Translations under genes and position numbers: made by a program | NCBI GenBank assembly: GCA_021464525.1 | Contig: JADRCO010000419.1 | Span: 1-34,118 of the forward strand | DNA length: 34,118 nt | Direction of reading: 5' to 3' | Source: Rhizophagus sp. LPA8_4_AMF | Taxonomy: Eukaryota; Glomeromycota; Glomeromycetes; Glomerales; Glomeraceae | Shown: positions 1-11,124 of the stretch, in pieces | Numbering within the stretch: the first letter of the stretch is position 1 | Layout: the number at the start of each line of letters is the position of its first letter | The notes under the pieces: generated by a model | What the model saw: only the letters and a program-made list of their open reading frames with translations | Told to the model about the DNA's origin: nothing | Database searches by the model: none

Positions 1-3000
1 CGATGGGTAAAAAAAAAAAAAAATTTGAAAAAAAAAATAAAAAAAAAAAAAAATTTACCGGCAAGTTATTTAACAAGTCATAGGGACTGTTCAAAATTTT
101 TTCCAAATTGGTTTCTTATTATTTTTTCCTAATAAAGGACGGTTCTTAATTTCTGTGACCAGTTCTCGGACTCAATAAACCTGATCTTAACTAACAAGGT
201 AAAAGTCTGAGCCTTCTATATTTCTTTTTTCTGTTGAACAAAAATTGAAATGAGTAAGCGCATGAGCCTAATTATTATAATCGGAGAAATACGGCGTTTA
301 AAAATAAAACAAACCACGTATTATCACGTATATTATAACGTATTTAGTGTATTTAGTGTGTATAATATTAAATGATATAAAACTCCGATTGAATAATAGA
401 ATGAAATAATAAAATATATTATAGTAACAATTGGACGATCCTTTACTTTACAATATCGTTATTCAATTCGCGTTATTTCTTTTTTTATAATAGAACGATT
501 TGAGGGGAAGAGGCTTAAGGGAAAGTATGTGGCTTTGTGAACCAGTCATTTTCTTGAAAAGACGTTTAAAAGATGTTTGTTTGCGGCTTATAATTATAAT
601 TGAAAAAAAAAACAGGCGAAATGGTTAGAAAAATATTACGAGTTTTTTATTCTTGATCATTTGCGTTAATTCGATATGGTAAAGATGCACGTTAAATATA
701 CCATTTTTTCTTAAAAATAAATCAAGATGATATGGATTAATTATTGCGCTTAAAAAAGTTACGGTAAGCGTAAAATGAGCGGGAATCAAATGGTAAATAA
801 CCGTTTAGACCGAAAAGATGGTAACGGTACATTATTGTTATTATGATTGACTAAAATAAGTATAATTAAAATAACACGGAATTGATCGAAATAATAAATA
901 ATTAAATTTTCTTTTCTCTTCTCAAAGGACGTGTCATTTTATCAAATTAACAGATAAGCCGCAAAAAAAAAAAAAAAATAAATTCCCTGATAATCATCTG
1001 ATTTATGCAATTAAGATGAAATAAGTTTAATTTACGTAAGAATAATAAAATACATTTACATTTATGTATATGATCTTTTTAATTTTTATCTCCGAAAAAC
1101 CTAATAATTTTTTGTACTTTTTTTACTACCAGTTTTAAATTATGTACAATAATTGTACACATGTCAAAAAATTTGACATTTTTTTATTTTACTTTATCTT
1201 AGATTTTTAATTCTCACCAGAATTATTGCAAACTTTATCAATTTTTTTTTTTTTTTCAATATAAAAAGGCTGTGTGGAAAAGAAATTCTTATCTAATGAC
1301 GAATTTTTAGTCAACTGTCGCCATCCCGCATGGCAAAAGTGAACTCACACACTGCCATAACATTTAATTATAGCCCGATTTGTTAATTCTGAAATTAAAT
1401 AAATAAATTTCAAGTTTTTTTTTTAAAAATTAAACCTTTCTCACTTTTTTTTTCTCTTTGGTAACACAAAATGAGACAATACAAAATATGAATAATATAA
1501 TGATTTAAGTTTCTCCCTCTCTTTCTCTTTTTTTTTTACCCATATAAAATTGATAAAATGGTAAAATGGCTTTGCATGATTTATTTGTATAATTTCGGGC
1601 GGTGTGAGATTTCCCACTGCGCAGGAGGCAGTGAAATACAATAAATCCTGTTATTTTTCAAGTTTTTTTTTTTTTCTACTCCACAAAAAATTATTTTTTG
1701 TAACGTGAAAAGGAAATTATAAACTTAGAATGAAAAAATAATAATTTTTTTTTTCTCATTACTAAGGTTTTTTGATTTCGTAATCAATTAAATAAATTAA
1801 ATAAGTATAAGCTTAATAATTAATGACAGCTGATTGATCATTAATTACTACAATAAAGCTTGTTGATTTTATTTATTGTTTAATAAAAAAAAAAACCATC
1901 AAAAAAAAACGTAAATCATTTGTCGTAAATCCACGTTACTTTAAAAAGTTTAGCCTAAACACTTGTAAATCAACTATTCACTAAAGAGAAAAAAAAAAGC
2001 TAAACCCATCACAAACGATTCTTTGTTTTTTTTTCGTACGGAAACTTCTTAATAAGTACCAGTAATATTTTTGAATAACAAAGCCACGGGGGGGGGGAAA
2101 AAAGGTATAATGTAAAGATAGATATATCGTAAAATCAGTAAAAAAAAAAAAATCATGAATCTTCCCTTTTCGTTTATGGAGAAGTTATTCTTTTGATATT
2201 CGAAAAAAAAAATTCTGCAGGGTATCATATAAAAATGTCAACTATGTCATCTGTATTTATGTTCATGTGTTCTCCGTGTCAATTTTAGTTATTTTTGAGT
2301 ACATGATTTTCAAAATTAAAAAGAATTTCAAGATCGCGGGTAAATCAAAGAGGAAAGATCGTGATATTATTTGATTTACTTTTGTTATTAAACGTTATGT
2401 TGTTATGGTTACATTGCGTTATTGCGTTATATTAATTTTGCATGTTATGGATAATTTTGGTCGGAATTAATTTTAAGGTATGTGTGCGTAATTTTACCTG
2501 TATTTGTCACGGGACATAATTAGGATATATTGTAATTATTTAACTTAATATTGTCTCATTTTAATATCTTTCTCGAAATATTAAAAATGTGCTAATTTTT
2601 CTTTTTTTTATTATTTTACTTTTTACTTTTTTGTTTAGGGGATTGAGAGAGATGATGATATTTTCATACAATTTATAAATTTTCTTTTTTCAGTATTTCA
2701 TACATATAATCAAATGGTTTTTATATATTTATTTATATATTTCTTATTGTTCTTTGGGTTTTATGATTTCATTAATAATTTTCTAACCATTTCAAGATAA
2801 TTTCATTTAAACATTTAGGTAATACACAATGGAAACTTTTATTGTGATTTTAATAAAAAGAACAATGATATATTTTCTATTTTCGCGCCTACATCATTCT
2901 TCATGCAAATCTTTCATTCTTATTTAATTTATGTAAATCCTTTTTTCATTTCTTCATGCGACATATGATAATAGTTTATGCATCAACATCAAGTATTTTT

Positions 3001-3735
3001 ACTCCATTTTTCCAAAAATATCCAAAGAGTTACTCAATATTTACGATTGACGACCTCATCAGCCTTATCATATTTAATCCTTTCGATGAAATGTCGCTTA
3101 CACAATAATCGGCAAGAGGTTATATTCGGTATTTAGGCTTAATTTTAATCGGAGAAATAATGTAGATCTTGAGATTTCCGTATACCTGGTAAGAAGTCTT
3201 TCACATGAATCGTAAGTAATTTATATTACTTGTAAAGTGAGTGTATTTAAAAATTGTATAAAAAATATACGGAATTAAATTTATGGGTATATTAAAAAAG
3301 ATGACTTTTTTTATATTGTTAGTAATATAAATATTTTTTTTTTTTTGAATCTAACCCAATTTTCTTTAATATTTTTTAGTCATAATGTGTAATATTGTTC
3401 AATTTAAAAGTCTTCCCGTAATTATCCTTATACAACCAAAGATTTTTCTATAATTGGAATTTTTATTTTTTTTTTTTTACTTTCTCAGGATAAGGGTGTT
3501 ATTAATATGACGTTATTACTTTACGCGTTTTTATATAGAAATTCAATGACGCTTCTTTTATCATTTTAACAATCAAACAAAAGAATAATAATATGAAAAT
3601 TTCGTAATACATGATTTTTTTTCTAAAAATTCAATTTTGAAGGTTATAATAACGATAATAATCACTTAATCAGGTAAAGCCTTTTTTTTTTTTTGAAAAA
3701 TGATGAAAAAATAGGTTGAAAAAAAAAATTATTGA

Positions 3736-4040
3736 CATTTCCTTCCATCTACATAATTACAAGTTTGGTGAATGTCTATGGGTTTATGTATTGAAATTTC
3801 ATGATTCGCATGTTAACTATCTCATTCGAATCGCGAGATTTTTTTGTTTGGAGTCATTTAAGATTTTAATAACGGGAAAAAGAAAGGATAATTCTGGTAA
3901 AAAATTAGGACTTTTTTTTAAAAAATGGTTTTATAAATTATATTTGTTAAAAAATTATACCTATATTTGATAATTTTGGCCGGAATTACGATTTGTTACG
4001 TTAACTAGATCAAATGTGACTTTTAATAATTGGAAATAAG
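3736..4040 (+). repeat. Dispersed repeat, copy A (inverted relative to copy B)
   Basis: About 300 bp that aligns in reverse orientation with 6480-6792. Three well-conserved blocks are visible. The first is 3794-3816 against 6682-6704, 22 of 23 bases identical. The second is a block containing GGATAATTCTGGTAAAA near 3874-3902, against 6585-6612. The third is a block ending GGCCGGAATTACG near 3956-3990, against 6546-6577. The 84-codon open frame inside this copy is explained by the repeat and is not a gene. No terminal inverted repeats or target duplication were recognised, so the element class is unknown. Confidence 0.7.
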
Positions 4041-4253
4041 GAACTAGTCGATATATTTTGACTTTTGATATGAAAAATAAAATAATTGATACGTTGATGT
4101 TCAAATTGGACGAAACACTTATTTGTTCGGAGAATTTCAAAGTTTATTGGTGATTAATTACAAGGTTCATCTGTTATTGGCCAATTATGATGATGATGTA
4201 ATACTAGATGTGCTCCTAAAATATTTTTGACGATATATATACTTACGTCAATA

Positions 4254-4276
4254 TTTTTTTTTTTTTTTTTTTTTTT
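4254..4276 (+). promoter_or_regulatory. Poly(dT) tract just upstream of the NUFIP1-like start codon
   Basis: A run of 23 T residues ends 11 bases before the ATG at 4288. Long dT runs near start codons are common in AT-rich fungal genomes and may act as nucleosome-depleting promoter elements. The run could also be the pyrimidine tract of a 5'UTR intron. Which applies cannot be told from sequence. Confidence 0.35.
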
Positions 4277-4287
4277 AACATAAAAAA

Positions 4288-6225
4288 ATGTCGACACAGC
4301 CCTTTGGAAACAAGCTTCCCTCAAGTTATAGCTTACCACCACCACCTCCTCCATCCTCTATTGGAAAAGGAAATGGAAGAGGTCGAGGTAAAAGTCGCGG
4401 TTCTGGAAGTTTTCAACCATTATATCGACAAAATAACCAACCTGGTTCGAATCAACAAAATTCTCAACTATTCGAAAGTACTTACTCATTATCAGAGACC
4501 AAGAAATATTCACCACAAGAACAATTTTCAGGCCTCTTGGATAGTTTCAATAAAAGTATTTTTGATAATGTGCAGAATTTGCGGAAAAGTTTTGAAGAAA
4601 AGTACTCAATACCTCATCTTTCTAATAATATTTCTGGTGACAAATATCAAAATTTAAGTTTACTGAACAAAGAAAGTTTAAATAAAAAAGGAAAACAATT
4701 AAATATTAATGACCAAGCTAGTTCCTCCCGTTCAAACTTTTCACAAGCAAATCATCCAGTTGAACAAAATAGTAAAACTACTTCATCTCGCTCAAATAAT
4801 ACATCTTCTAGTCAATTAAAAAAACAAATTTCACCAGATGATGTACAACATCAAGTAAATTTTGCGGCAGTTGCTAAAGCAGCATTGGCAGCAACTTCTG
4901 CTCTTCAATATAATAAGCATAATAGTGCAAAAGATTGTAAATCGAATAATCAAAGGTAAGTAAACTAGTTGTTATTTTTATAAAATATTGACCGATTTAT
5001 TAATTTTAATTTAATAATTCAGTAAGTGGCATTGTGAATCTTGTGCGCAAAGTTTCGTTCAAGAAATTCAATTAAAAAAACACAAGTGCAGTGGTAAAAA
5101 GTTAAATAATGATGAATCGTAAGTACTTTTATTTATTATATTAACTTGATTTATAAAATCTAAGGATTTTTTTTTTTATTTCTCAGTCTCAAACCAGTTA
5201 TGAAATTTAATCTTGATAGCCCTGAAGCAATTGCAAAGTGGATTGAGGATCGAAAGAAAAACTATCCGACAGATGCTAATATAACACGCAAAGTGATTAT
5301 TATTAATTCTTTATAAAATTTTTTACTTGATTTATAGTAAATAATAATTTTTCGTCAACAGAAAGAGTTAGAAGCTGAACGTATTGCCCGTGGTAAAATC
5401 CTTAACGCTCAGGCTAAGAAACGATCTTTGGGGTTAGCTAATTCACAAAGAAGTTACAATGTAATCAAAAAGATGCGATTAGAAAATGGAAGACAAATAA
5501 ATACAAGAGTTAATACTGGTCGTAATGGCCCATGTGGATCCGCCGATTTGTTAGTTGCAGCATCCTCTGCCGGCGCGCCCCTTGATGATAAGATCATTCG
5601 GATGATACAACCTATGCTGTCTACGTTGTTTGGAAAACAAAATTTAATAATAAATAACAAGGTTAACAAGGTTTTCAAAACAGTTCCTAATTCAAAGAGT
5701 TCAGTTTCAAAAAAAAATATAATGGCCGGGAATTTTTACGGTAAAGTCTGTATAAAATACATGCAAGGACATTGTCCTAGGGGTAAAGATTGTACAAATA
5801 AGCATTCTGGGAAGATGGTAATATAGCTTTATAATATAATTATAATTATTAAATTTATAGATTTATAATTGTTTATCTATTTGTACAGATTTGTCCTCCT
5901 CTTCAACGACCACCTGATGATGCCAGATGCAGACAAAGAAATTTACGAGAATTGGTAAAATATTGAGATTTTATTTATGATTTAAATTTTTTTTGCAACT
6001 TACAAAATATATTTCTTATAATTTCTCTTTTAGCTTTTATACAAAGAAATTGTGGAGGAGAAAAATATGATTTTACAATGTCTCAGACATATAGTAAATA
6101 ATAACTTTTTCGGTGTAGTTACACATAATTCGATAAAAGATGCTAAAATGCGAGGGGAAGCACTTGTTACTGAAGTTGGCGATCATGTTGTCAACCGGCA
6201 AAAAAGATCTAGTAACACCCGTTAA
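4288..6225 (+). CDS. NUFIP1: NUFIP1/Rsa1-like box C/D snoRNP assembly factor
   Basis: Six exons: 4288-4955, 5023-5118, 5187-5292, 5362-5817, 5889-5954, 6034-6225; 527 aa. An RG-rich stretch and a long Gln/Asn/Ser-rich disordered region fill residues 1-220. A zinc finger follows (C227, C230, H243, C245). Next comes the NUFIP core, with the signature EAIAKWIEDRKKNYP at 268-282, which in the family binds Snu13/15.5K. A CCCH finger lies at C420, C428, C434, H438. The C-terminal helix MILQCLRHIVNNNFFG (476-491) matches the segment that in NUFIP1/Rsa1 contacts ZNHIT3/Hit1. The family works with the R2TP chaperone to assemble box C/D snoRNPs in the nucleus. Assignment rests on the two signature segments and is strong. 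The start is the first ATG and fits the frame. Intron 3 has a weak GTGATT donor; reading through it meets a stop. Confidence 0.9.
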
Positions 6226-6230
6226 ATAAA
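6225..6230 (+). promoter_or_regulatory. AATAAA polyadenylation hexamer overlapping the stop codon
   Basis: AATAAA begins on the last base of the TAA stop of the NUFIP1-like gene. If it is used, the 3'UTR would be very short. Further A-rich candidates (TCAATAAAAA near 6337) lie downstream, so this may not be the signal actually used. Confidence 0.25.
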
Positions 6231-7147
6231 AGCATAAAGAATAATTAACATTTGCAAGGAGTATTATAATCGAAAAATATGCTCTAACGTCTAATGTGAG
6301 TCTAGAATCTTGATATAAGGTTAAGAGAATTTTTTCAATAAAAAAAAAAGTAATTAATGTATTTATGTATTTGGAATTAGGTATTGTTAAATATTACAAA
6401 TGAATTTCATATTACAAATGAATTACAAATGAATATGCATCGCCAAATATCATGATAACCTAAATTCGTGAATCGTGATTGGCAAATTTCCATGAAAGTC
6501 ACGTGATAAAATTATTACTTAATATAATTAAAGTTACGTTAATCCCGTAATTCCGGACAAAATTATCAATTAGGTATAGTTTTTTTTACCAGAATTATCA
6601 CTTCTTTTTCCCATTCATAATCGTCAAATTAATTAATTATAAGTTTCGCGATTTCTATCCGTGAACAAGAAAGATTGATGGGTTAACATGTGAATCATGA
6701 AATTCCATACACAAATCACTCACATTCGTACAATCTTGTACATAATTTAAAAGGTTGACGGGAAGGGAAATGTGTGAAACTTTATAATAGAATAAATAAT
6801 TTCGAGGAAAAAAAAATCATTTGAATTTTTTTACATTATTCAGAATTTCAAAAGAAAAAAAAAAGTTTCGCCTTGATTATTTTATTATAATTTTTAATTT
6901 TATTTTTTTTTTTAAAAAAAAAAAAAAAGAATTATTTGAATCATATAATTATTAATTTTTTTCGACCTGAATAATAGTTGTATAAGGTCACCTAAAGTTG
7001 ATCCTTCACAATTGTATTATCCATTTTTGGTCAAATCGAATATTTTGCTCTTAAACAATGTAGATTTTGATTATTTTTTTAATTTATCTACCTAATTTAT
7101 CTAATTTATCTTAAAATATTTTTTAATCTCTAATTGGAACATAAACT
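6226..7147. other. Intergenic region between two plus-strand genes
   Basis: Holds the 3' end of the NUFIP1-like gene, dispersed repeat copy B (about 6480-6792), long A/T runs at 6800-6935, and then the presumed promoter of the 5-phosphatase gene. A short direct repeat built on TTACAAATGAAT occurs near 6395-6433. No additional coding frame is supported. Confidence 0.6.
6480..6792 (-). repeat. Dispersed repeat, copy B (inverted relative to copy A)
   Basis: Read on the minus strand, this segment aligns with 3736-4040 over most of its length. The shared order of blocks is a CACATTTCC-like opening, the AATTTCATGATTC..CATGTTAAC block, an AATCGCGA motif, the GATAATTCTGGTAAAA block, and GATAATTTTG(G/T)CCGGAATTACG near the end. 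The two copies flank the NUFIP1-like gene in opposite orientation. They have diverged by many substitutions and small gaps, so they are not recent. Confidence 0.7.
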
Positions 7148-10100
7148 ATGAATACTTCAAATTCTAAACTTTTACCGAAAACTACGTCGTCAACAATAAA
7201 TAATGGTATGTTATAAACTACAACTATTTATTATTTTTACACTTGTTTTCTTTAAAAATTAGATCCTTATTTTAGTTGACATTTTGTTAGCACAGGTGGA
7301 TCTGAATACATCTAGTGGTGACGATGATTCTAAACCAAATAGGTCAATAAAATCTATAATCAAACAACTAAATCAACAAAATAGTAATATTACTAATGAA
7401 ACTACAAACACTAATCTTACCATTAAACAAACTTCTACAACAAGAGATACAAATTCTTCAGATGATAGAATAAATGATCAATCATTACAAAAATTTAAGA
7501 ATAGTGTTAATGTGGTTAATGTGGTTAATGCACTAAATGTTAAAAAATCTCCACCTCCGATACCTCCTTCAAGATCAAAACCTCATGTAGTTGGAAATAT
7601 TAAACCTATTATACCACCACCATCTTCAGCATTAAAGAATAATATTTCACCCACAATTTCACACCTTCCTAATAGTGCTCCTCTTCAATATTCAGTATCC
7701 AATTATCGTAAAATTCATGATAATCCTTTTGATGATTCTAAAGAAGCTATTTCTAAAGAAGCTGATCCATTTTCAGATATAAACGAAATGGATAATGAAT
7801 CTTCAGTAGCTCATCTTTCTTCAAGACCTAGGAGACATAGTCATTCTCATGTTACATCCAGGGGAATAGGAAATAAGCTTATAGATGATAATTCAATTGA
7901 TACAAATTCTAATTTGTATCTCAGTTCTAATCAATCAATACCTTCAGTACCCTCAAAAAAATATGATAATAATTTTAAAGTTTTACATAGAACTAATGAA
8001 AATGATTTAGAGAATGGGCCACCTTCTTTACCTCCTAGACCACAAAATAAACCGACACTTCCTGATCGTCCACGAAAGCTTGATCGAAATAATAGTAAGG
8101 TAAAAAATAAAAGTAAACATGAAAAAGAAGCTTCTGGATCAGATTCTGATCATTCAGAAGACCGTGCTTCTACTCCAGATGCAACTCGTGTTAATAGACG
8201 TCCACCAAGATTTCAAGATATTAAAGATATTAATAGTAAAGGTACAACACGTATTTTTGCCATTGCTGGTAAATTTATAATTACGAGTACAGGTCATACT
8301 CGTGTATGGTTATTAGCGGATGGTGCAAATACTCGCTCAATTTCTCATGATGATTCTAAGGCTGCAAGTTTATGTTGGCGTCCAACTCGTCGTGTGGAAG
8401 ACGTTGGTCGTTATACTTGGTGTGGAACTCAAGATGGTCACTTATTTGCCATTGATATAAATAGTGAAAAATATATCGAAATTAATAAGAAAGCTCATAG
8501 TTCGCAAGTTAGTTTCATATTACGTCATGGACTTCAATTGTGGACTTTAGATGATAGCGGTAAACTACTAATATGGCCAGAAGGTGAAGATGGTGTCGTC
8601 TCTCTGAAATCAAAACCACAAAACATAAAAGTTTCATCAAAAGTAAATTGTGCTATTGTAGTTGGAGAACATTTATGGCTATCATCTGGTAAAACGGTTG
8701 AAATTTTTAATCCTCTTGAGACACAAGGATTGGTATTGGAAAAAATTGAGCTGGGAATTGATGTAGGACATGTAAAATGCATGACATACATGAAACAAAC
8801 GAAATTTGTTTATATTGGCCATGATGATGGAAAAATATCTGTGTGGAATACTAAGACATATGAATGGGAATTTACAGTGACTGTTGCAGTTTATTGTATT
8901 AATTCTTTATTGAGTGTTGGTGATTATCTTTGGGTTGGATTCAACACTGGTATGATATATATATATGACGTACGAACTTATCCTTGGATTGTAATTAAAG
9001 AATGGAAAGCTCATAAAGCTCCCATTGTTGGTATGCAATTGGATGAGACAAGTTTATTGAGAGTGGAAAGATTACAAGTTGCTAGTTTAAGTGAAGAAGG
9101 TCAAATAATTACTTGGGATGGTTTAATGACAGAGGATTGGATAGGTGAGCATTTGGAATATTATTTATTATTTTTACAGTAATATATTAATAAAATCATG
9201 ATAATAATTTATTTATATAGCTGATGAAATGGTTGCTAGGGAACATGAATATTGTGATTTTAGGAATGTTAAAGTGCTGATGTGTTCATGGAATATTGAT
9301 GCTTCAAAACCAGCAGAATTAGAAAGTTCTTCTGATGGTAGAAAATTCCTTGAAAAGTTGTTCGAAAGTACAAAGTCACCTGACATTATAGTAGTTGGAT
9401 TTCAAGAAATGATTGATTTGGAATCGAAAAAGATGACTGCAAGTGAGTAATAAATTATTTTATGTTTAAATAAAATCTATTTTAAACTTTTTATTAATGA
9501 ATTTATAAAAAAAAAATTTTTTTTTTTTTCAATTTAAGAAACTATGTTGATGAGTAAAAAGAAAGCTGATAAACATATGAATGAAAATATAACACTTCGA
9601 TATAAGTTATGGTATGACAAATTAATTGAAATTGTTCAACAATATACAAATCAGGAATATGAAGTTTTGGAATCAGATAATCTTGTTGGATTATTTACAT
9701 GTATTTTTGCGAAAAAATCCGAAATAGAGAAAATAAGAGATACAGATGTTGCGATGAAGAAAACTGGATTAAAAGGATATCATGGTAATAAAGGTTCAAT
9801 AGCAACAAGATTTATATATGATGATTCATCAATATGTTTTGTGAATTGTCATTTAGCAGCAGGACAAACTCAAATAAAAGAAAGAAATACAGATGTAGCA
9901 AAGATATTAGATAATACAGTATTTCCATCAAGAGCAAATAATTCATGGAATGATAATGATGGTGTATTTGCACATGGAGGAGATGGATCAATGGTATTAG
10001 ATCATGAAATAGTATTTTTTAGTGGTGATTTAAATTATAGAATAAATTTACAAAGAGAAGATGTAATAGAAGCTGTAGAAGAAAAGAAATTTTCATTTTT

Positions 10101-10575
10101 ATTAGAGCATGATCAATTATCAAAAGAAATGAATAAAAATCCAGGATTTCGGTTAAGATCATTTAAAGAAGCTGTACCAAATTTTGCACCAACATATAAA
10201 TATGATCCTGGAACAAATAATTATGATACATCAGAGAAAAAGAGAACTCCAGCGTGGTGTGATAGAATATTATATTTTGGTACTAATATTGTAAAACAAG
10301 AACATTATTCTAGATATGAATGTAAAATATCAGATCATAGACCTATTAGTGGAGCTTTTAAAATAAGAATAAAAACGATTAGAAAAAGTCATCAAGCTGA
10401 AGTTAAAGAAGAAGTTGAAAGAATTTGGAAAGAGAAAGTTAAAGATAAAAAAAGAGAAATTATGATTAAATGGATTAAAGGTTGTGGATGGGATGAAAAA
10501 CGTGCTATGAAAACTCTTGATGAAAATTATGGTGATTTAAGAAAAACTGTTGATGAATTGAATAAAAAGAGATAA
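7148..10575 (+). CDS. Inositol polyphosphate 5-phosphatase with N-terminal beta-propeller
   Basis: Four exons: 7148-7205, 7276-9144, 9221-9442, 9539-10575; about 1061 aa. The first acceptor could instead be 7291, which also keeps frame. Residues 1-340 are disordered, with SH3-ligand-like stretches (PPPIPPSRSKP, PPSLPPRP), an NPF motif (169-171) and a DPF motif (183-185). Residues 340-640 are WD40-like beta-propeller repeats. The phosphatase domain follows: SWNIDA, FQEMIDL, GYHGNKGS (799-803 at GNKGS), FVNCHLAAG (817-825), FSGDLNYRI (877-885), PAWCDRI (954-960) and SDHRP (981-985). These are the Mg-binding and catalytic motifs of 5-phosphatases acting on PI(4,5)P2, PI(3,4,5)P3 and related lipids; all look intact. 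Propeller plus 5-phosphatase also occurs in plant 5PTases. There is no Sac1 domain, so it is not synaptojanin. The last 40 residues look UBA-like. The exact substrate is not known. Confidence 0.9.
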
Positions 10576-11124
10576 AAGTGGCATGCATGAAGAGGAAATG
10601 ATTAAAGCAAAATAATTTGTGAGGAGGAGTTATAATTAAGCATTAAAAATATTTATTTATTTAATAGATTCATCATTTATTTCTATACAAATTATGTAAG
10701 TTCAACGTCAATAACATTATTTATTTTATATATATATATATTTAATCAGAAAGCATTCATAAGCTATTATATCATTTTTACTTTATATTGAATTATTTAT
10801 TAGTTTTGTATAATGTTATACAATATTTCAATCAATTTTAAAGAATGAAATAATGTAATTTAATTAAAATTTTTTTCATTAACTTGTAAATATATAATTA
10901 ATTACAAATGATATTAAATTGAGTTTCAGTAATAACTAGAAATTGAACACTATGTAAGATCCTCTTAAGTATCCAGGTATTTTCGTAATTTGATAAAAAA
11001 TGTTATATCATGCGAGTAAATGAGAGCGAGTAAAGTATTCAATGATATACAGTATGAGTGTTTTACAATTTTTGCAGAAAAACTACAATGAATTTAGACC
11101 AAATTACATAATAATTTAATCTAT
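10576..11124. other. Convergent 3' intergenic region
   Basis: The 5-phosphatase gene (+) and the RBB1NT-type gene (-) end towards each other here. The stretch is AT-rich with a TA microsatellite near 10729-10741. It presumably holds both 3'UTRs and polyadenylation sites. No gene was seen. Confidence 0.6.

Larger units (their letters stand above)
1..4287. other. AT-rich gene-poor region
   Basis: No open frame here looks like a real protein; the short frames are biased by A/T runs. The region holds many poly(A)/poly(T) tracts, small palindromes around 1143-1179, a TATA-like stretch near 1260, a short copy of a dispersed motif at 2450-2469 and a longer dispersed repeat at about 3736-4040. I see no tRNA or rRNA signature. 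It may include the end or the promoter of a gene lying to the left of the window, but nothing in the sequence shows this. Confidence 0.6.

Noticed and set aside
3716-3970. 84-codon plus-strand open frame
   Set aside because: It falls in dispersed repeat copy A, has no recognisable domain, and the same frame is not kept in copy B.
1-4287. Possible tRNA genes, judged by GTTCGAATC-like B-box strings
   Set aside because: GTTCGAAT in 4445-4452 is inside the NUFIP1-like coding exon, and other partial matches have no cloverleaf partner strands.
4154-4354. 66-codon minus-strand frame over the NUFIP1-like start
   Set aside because: It is made of a poly-Lys run from the T-tract and the complement of the first exon.
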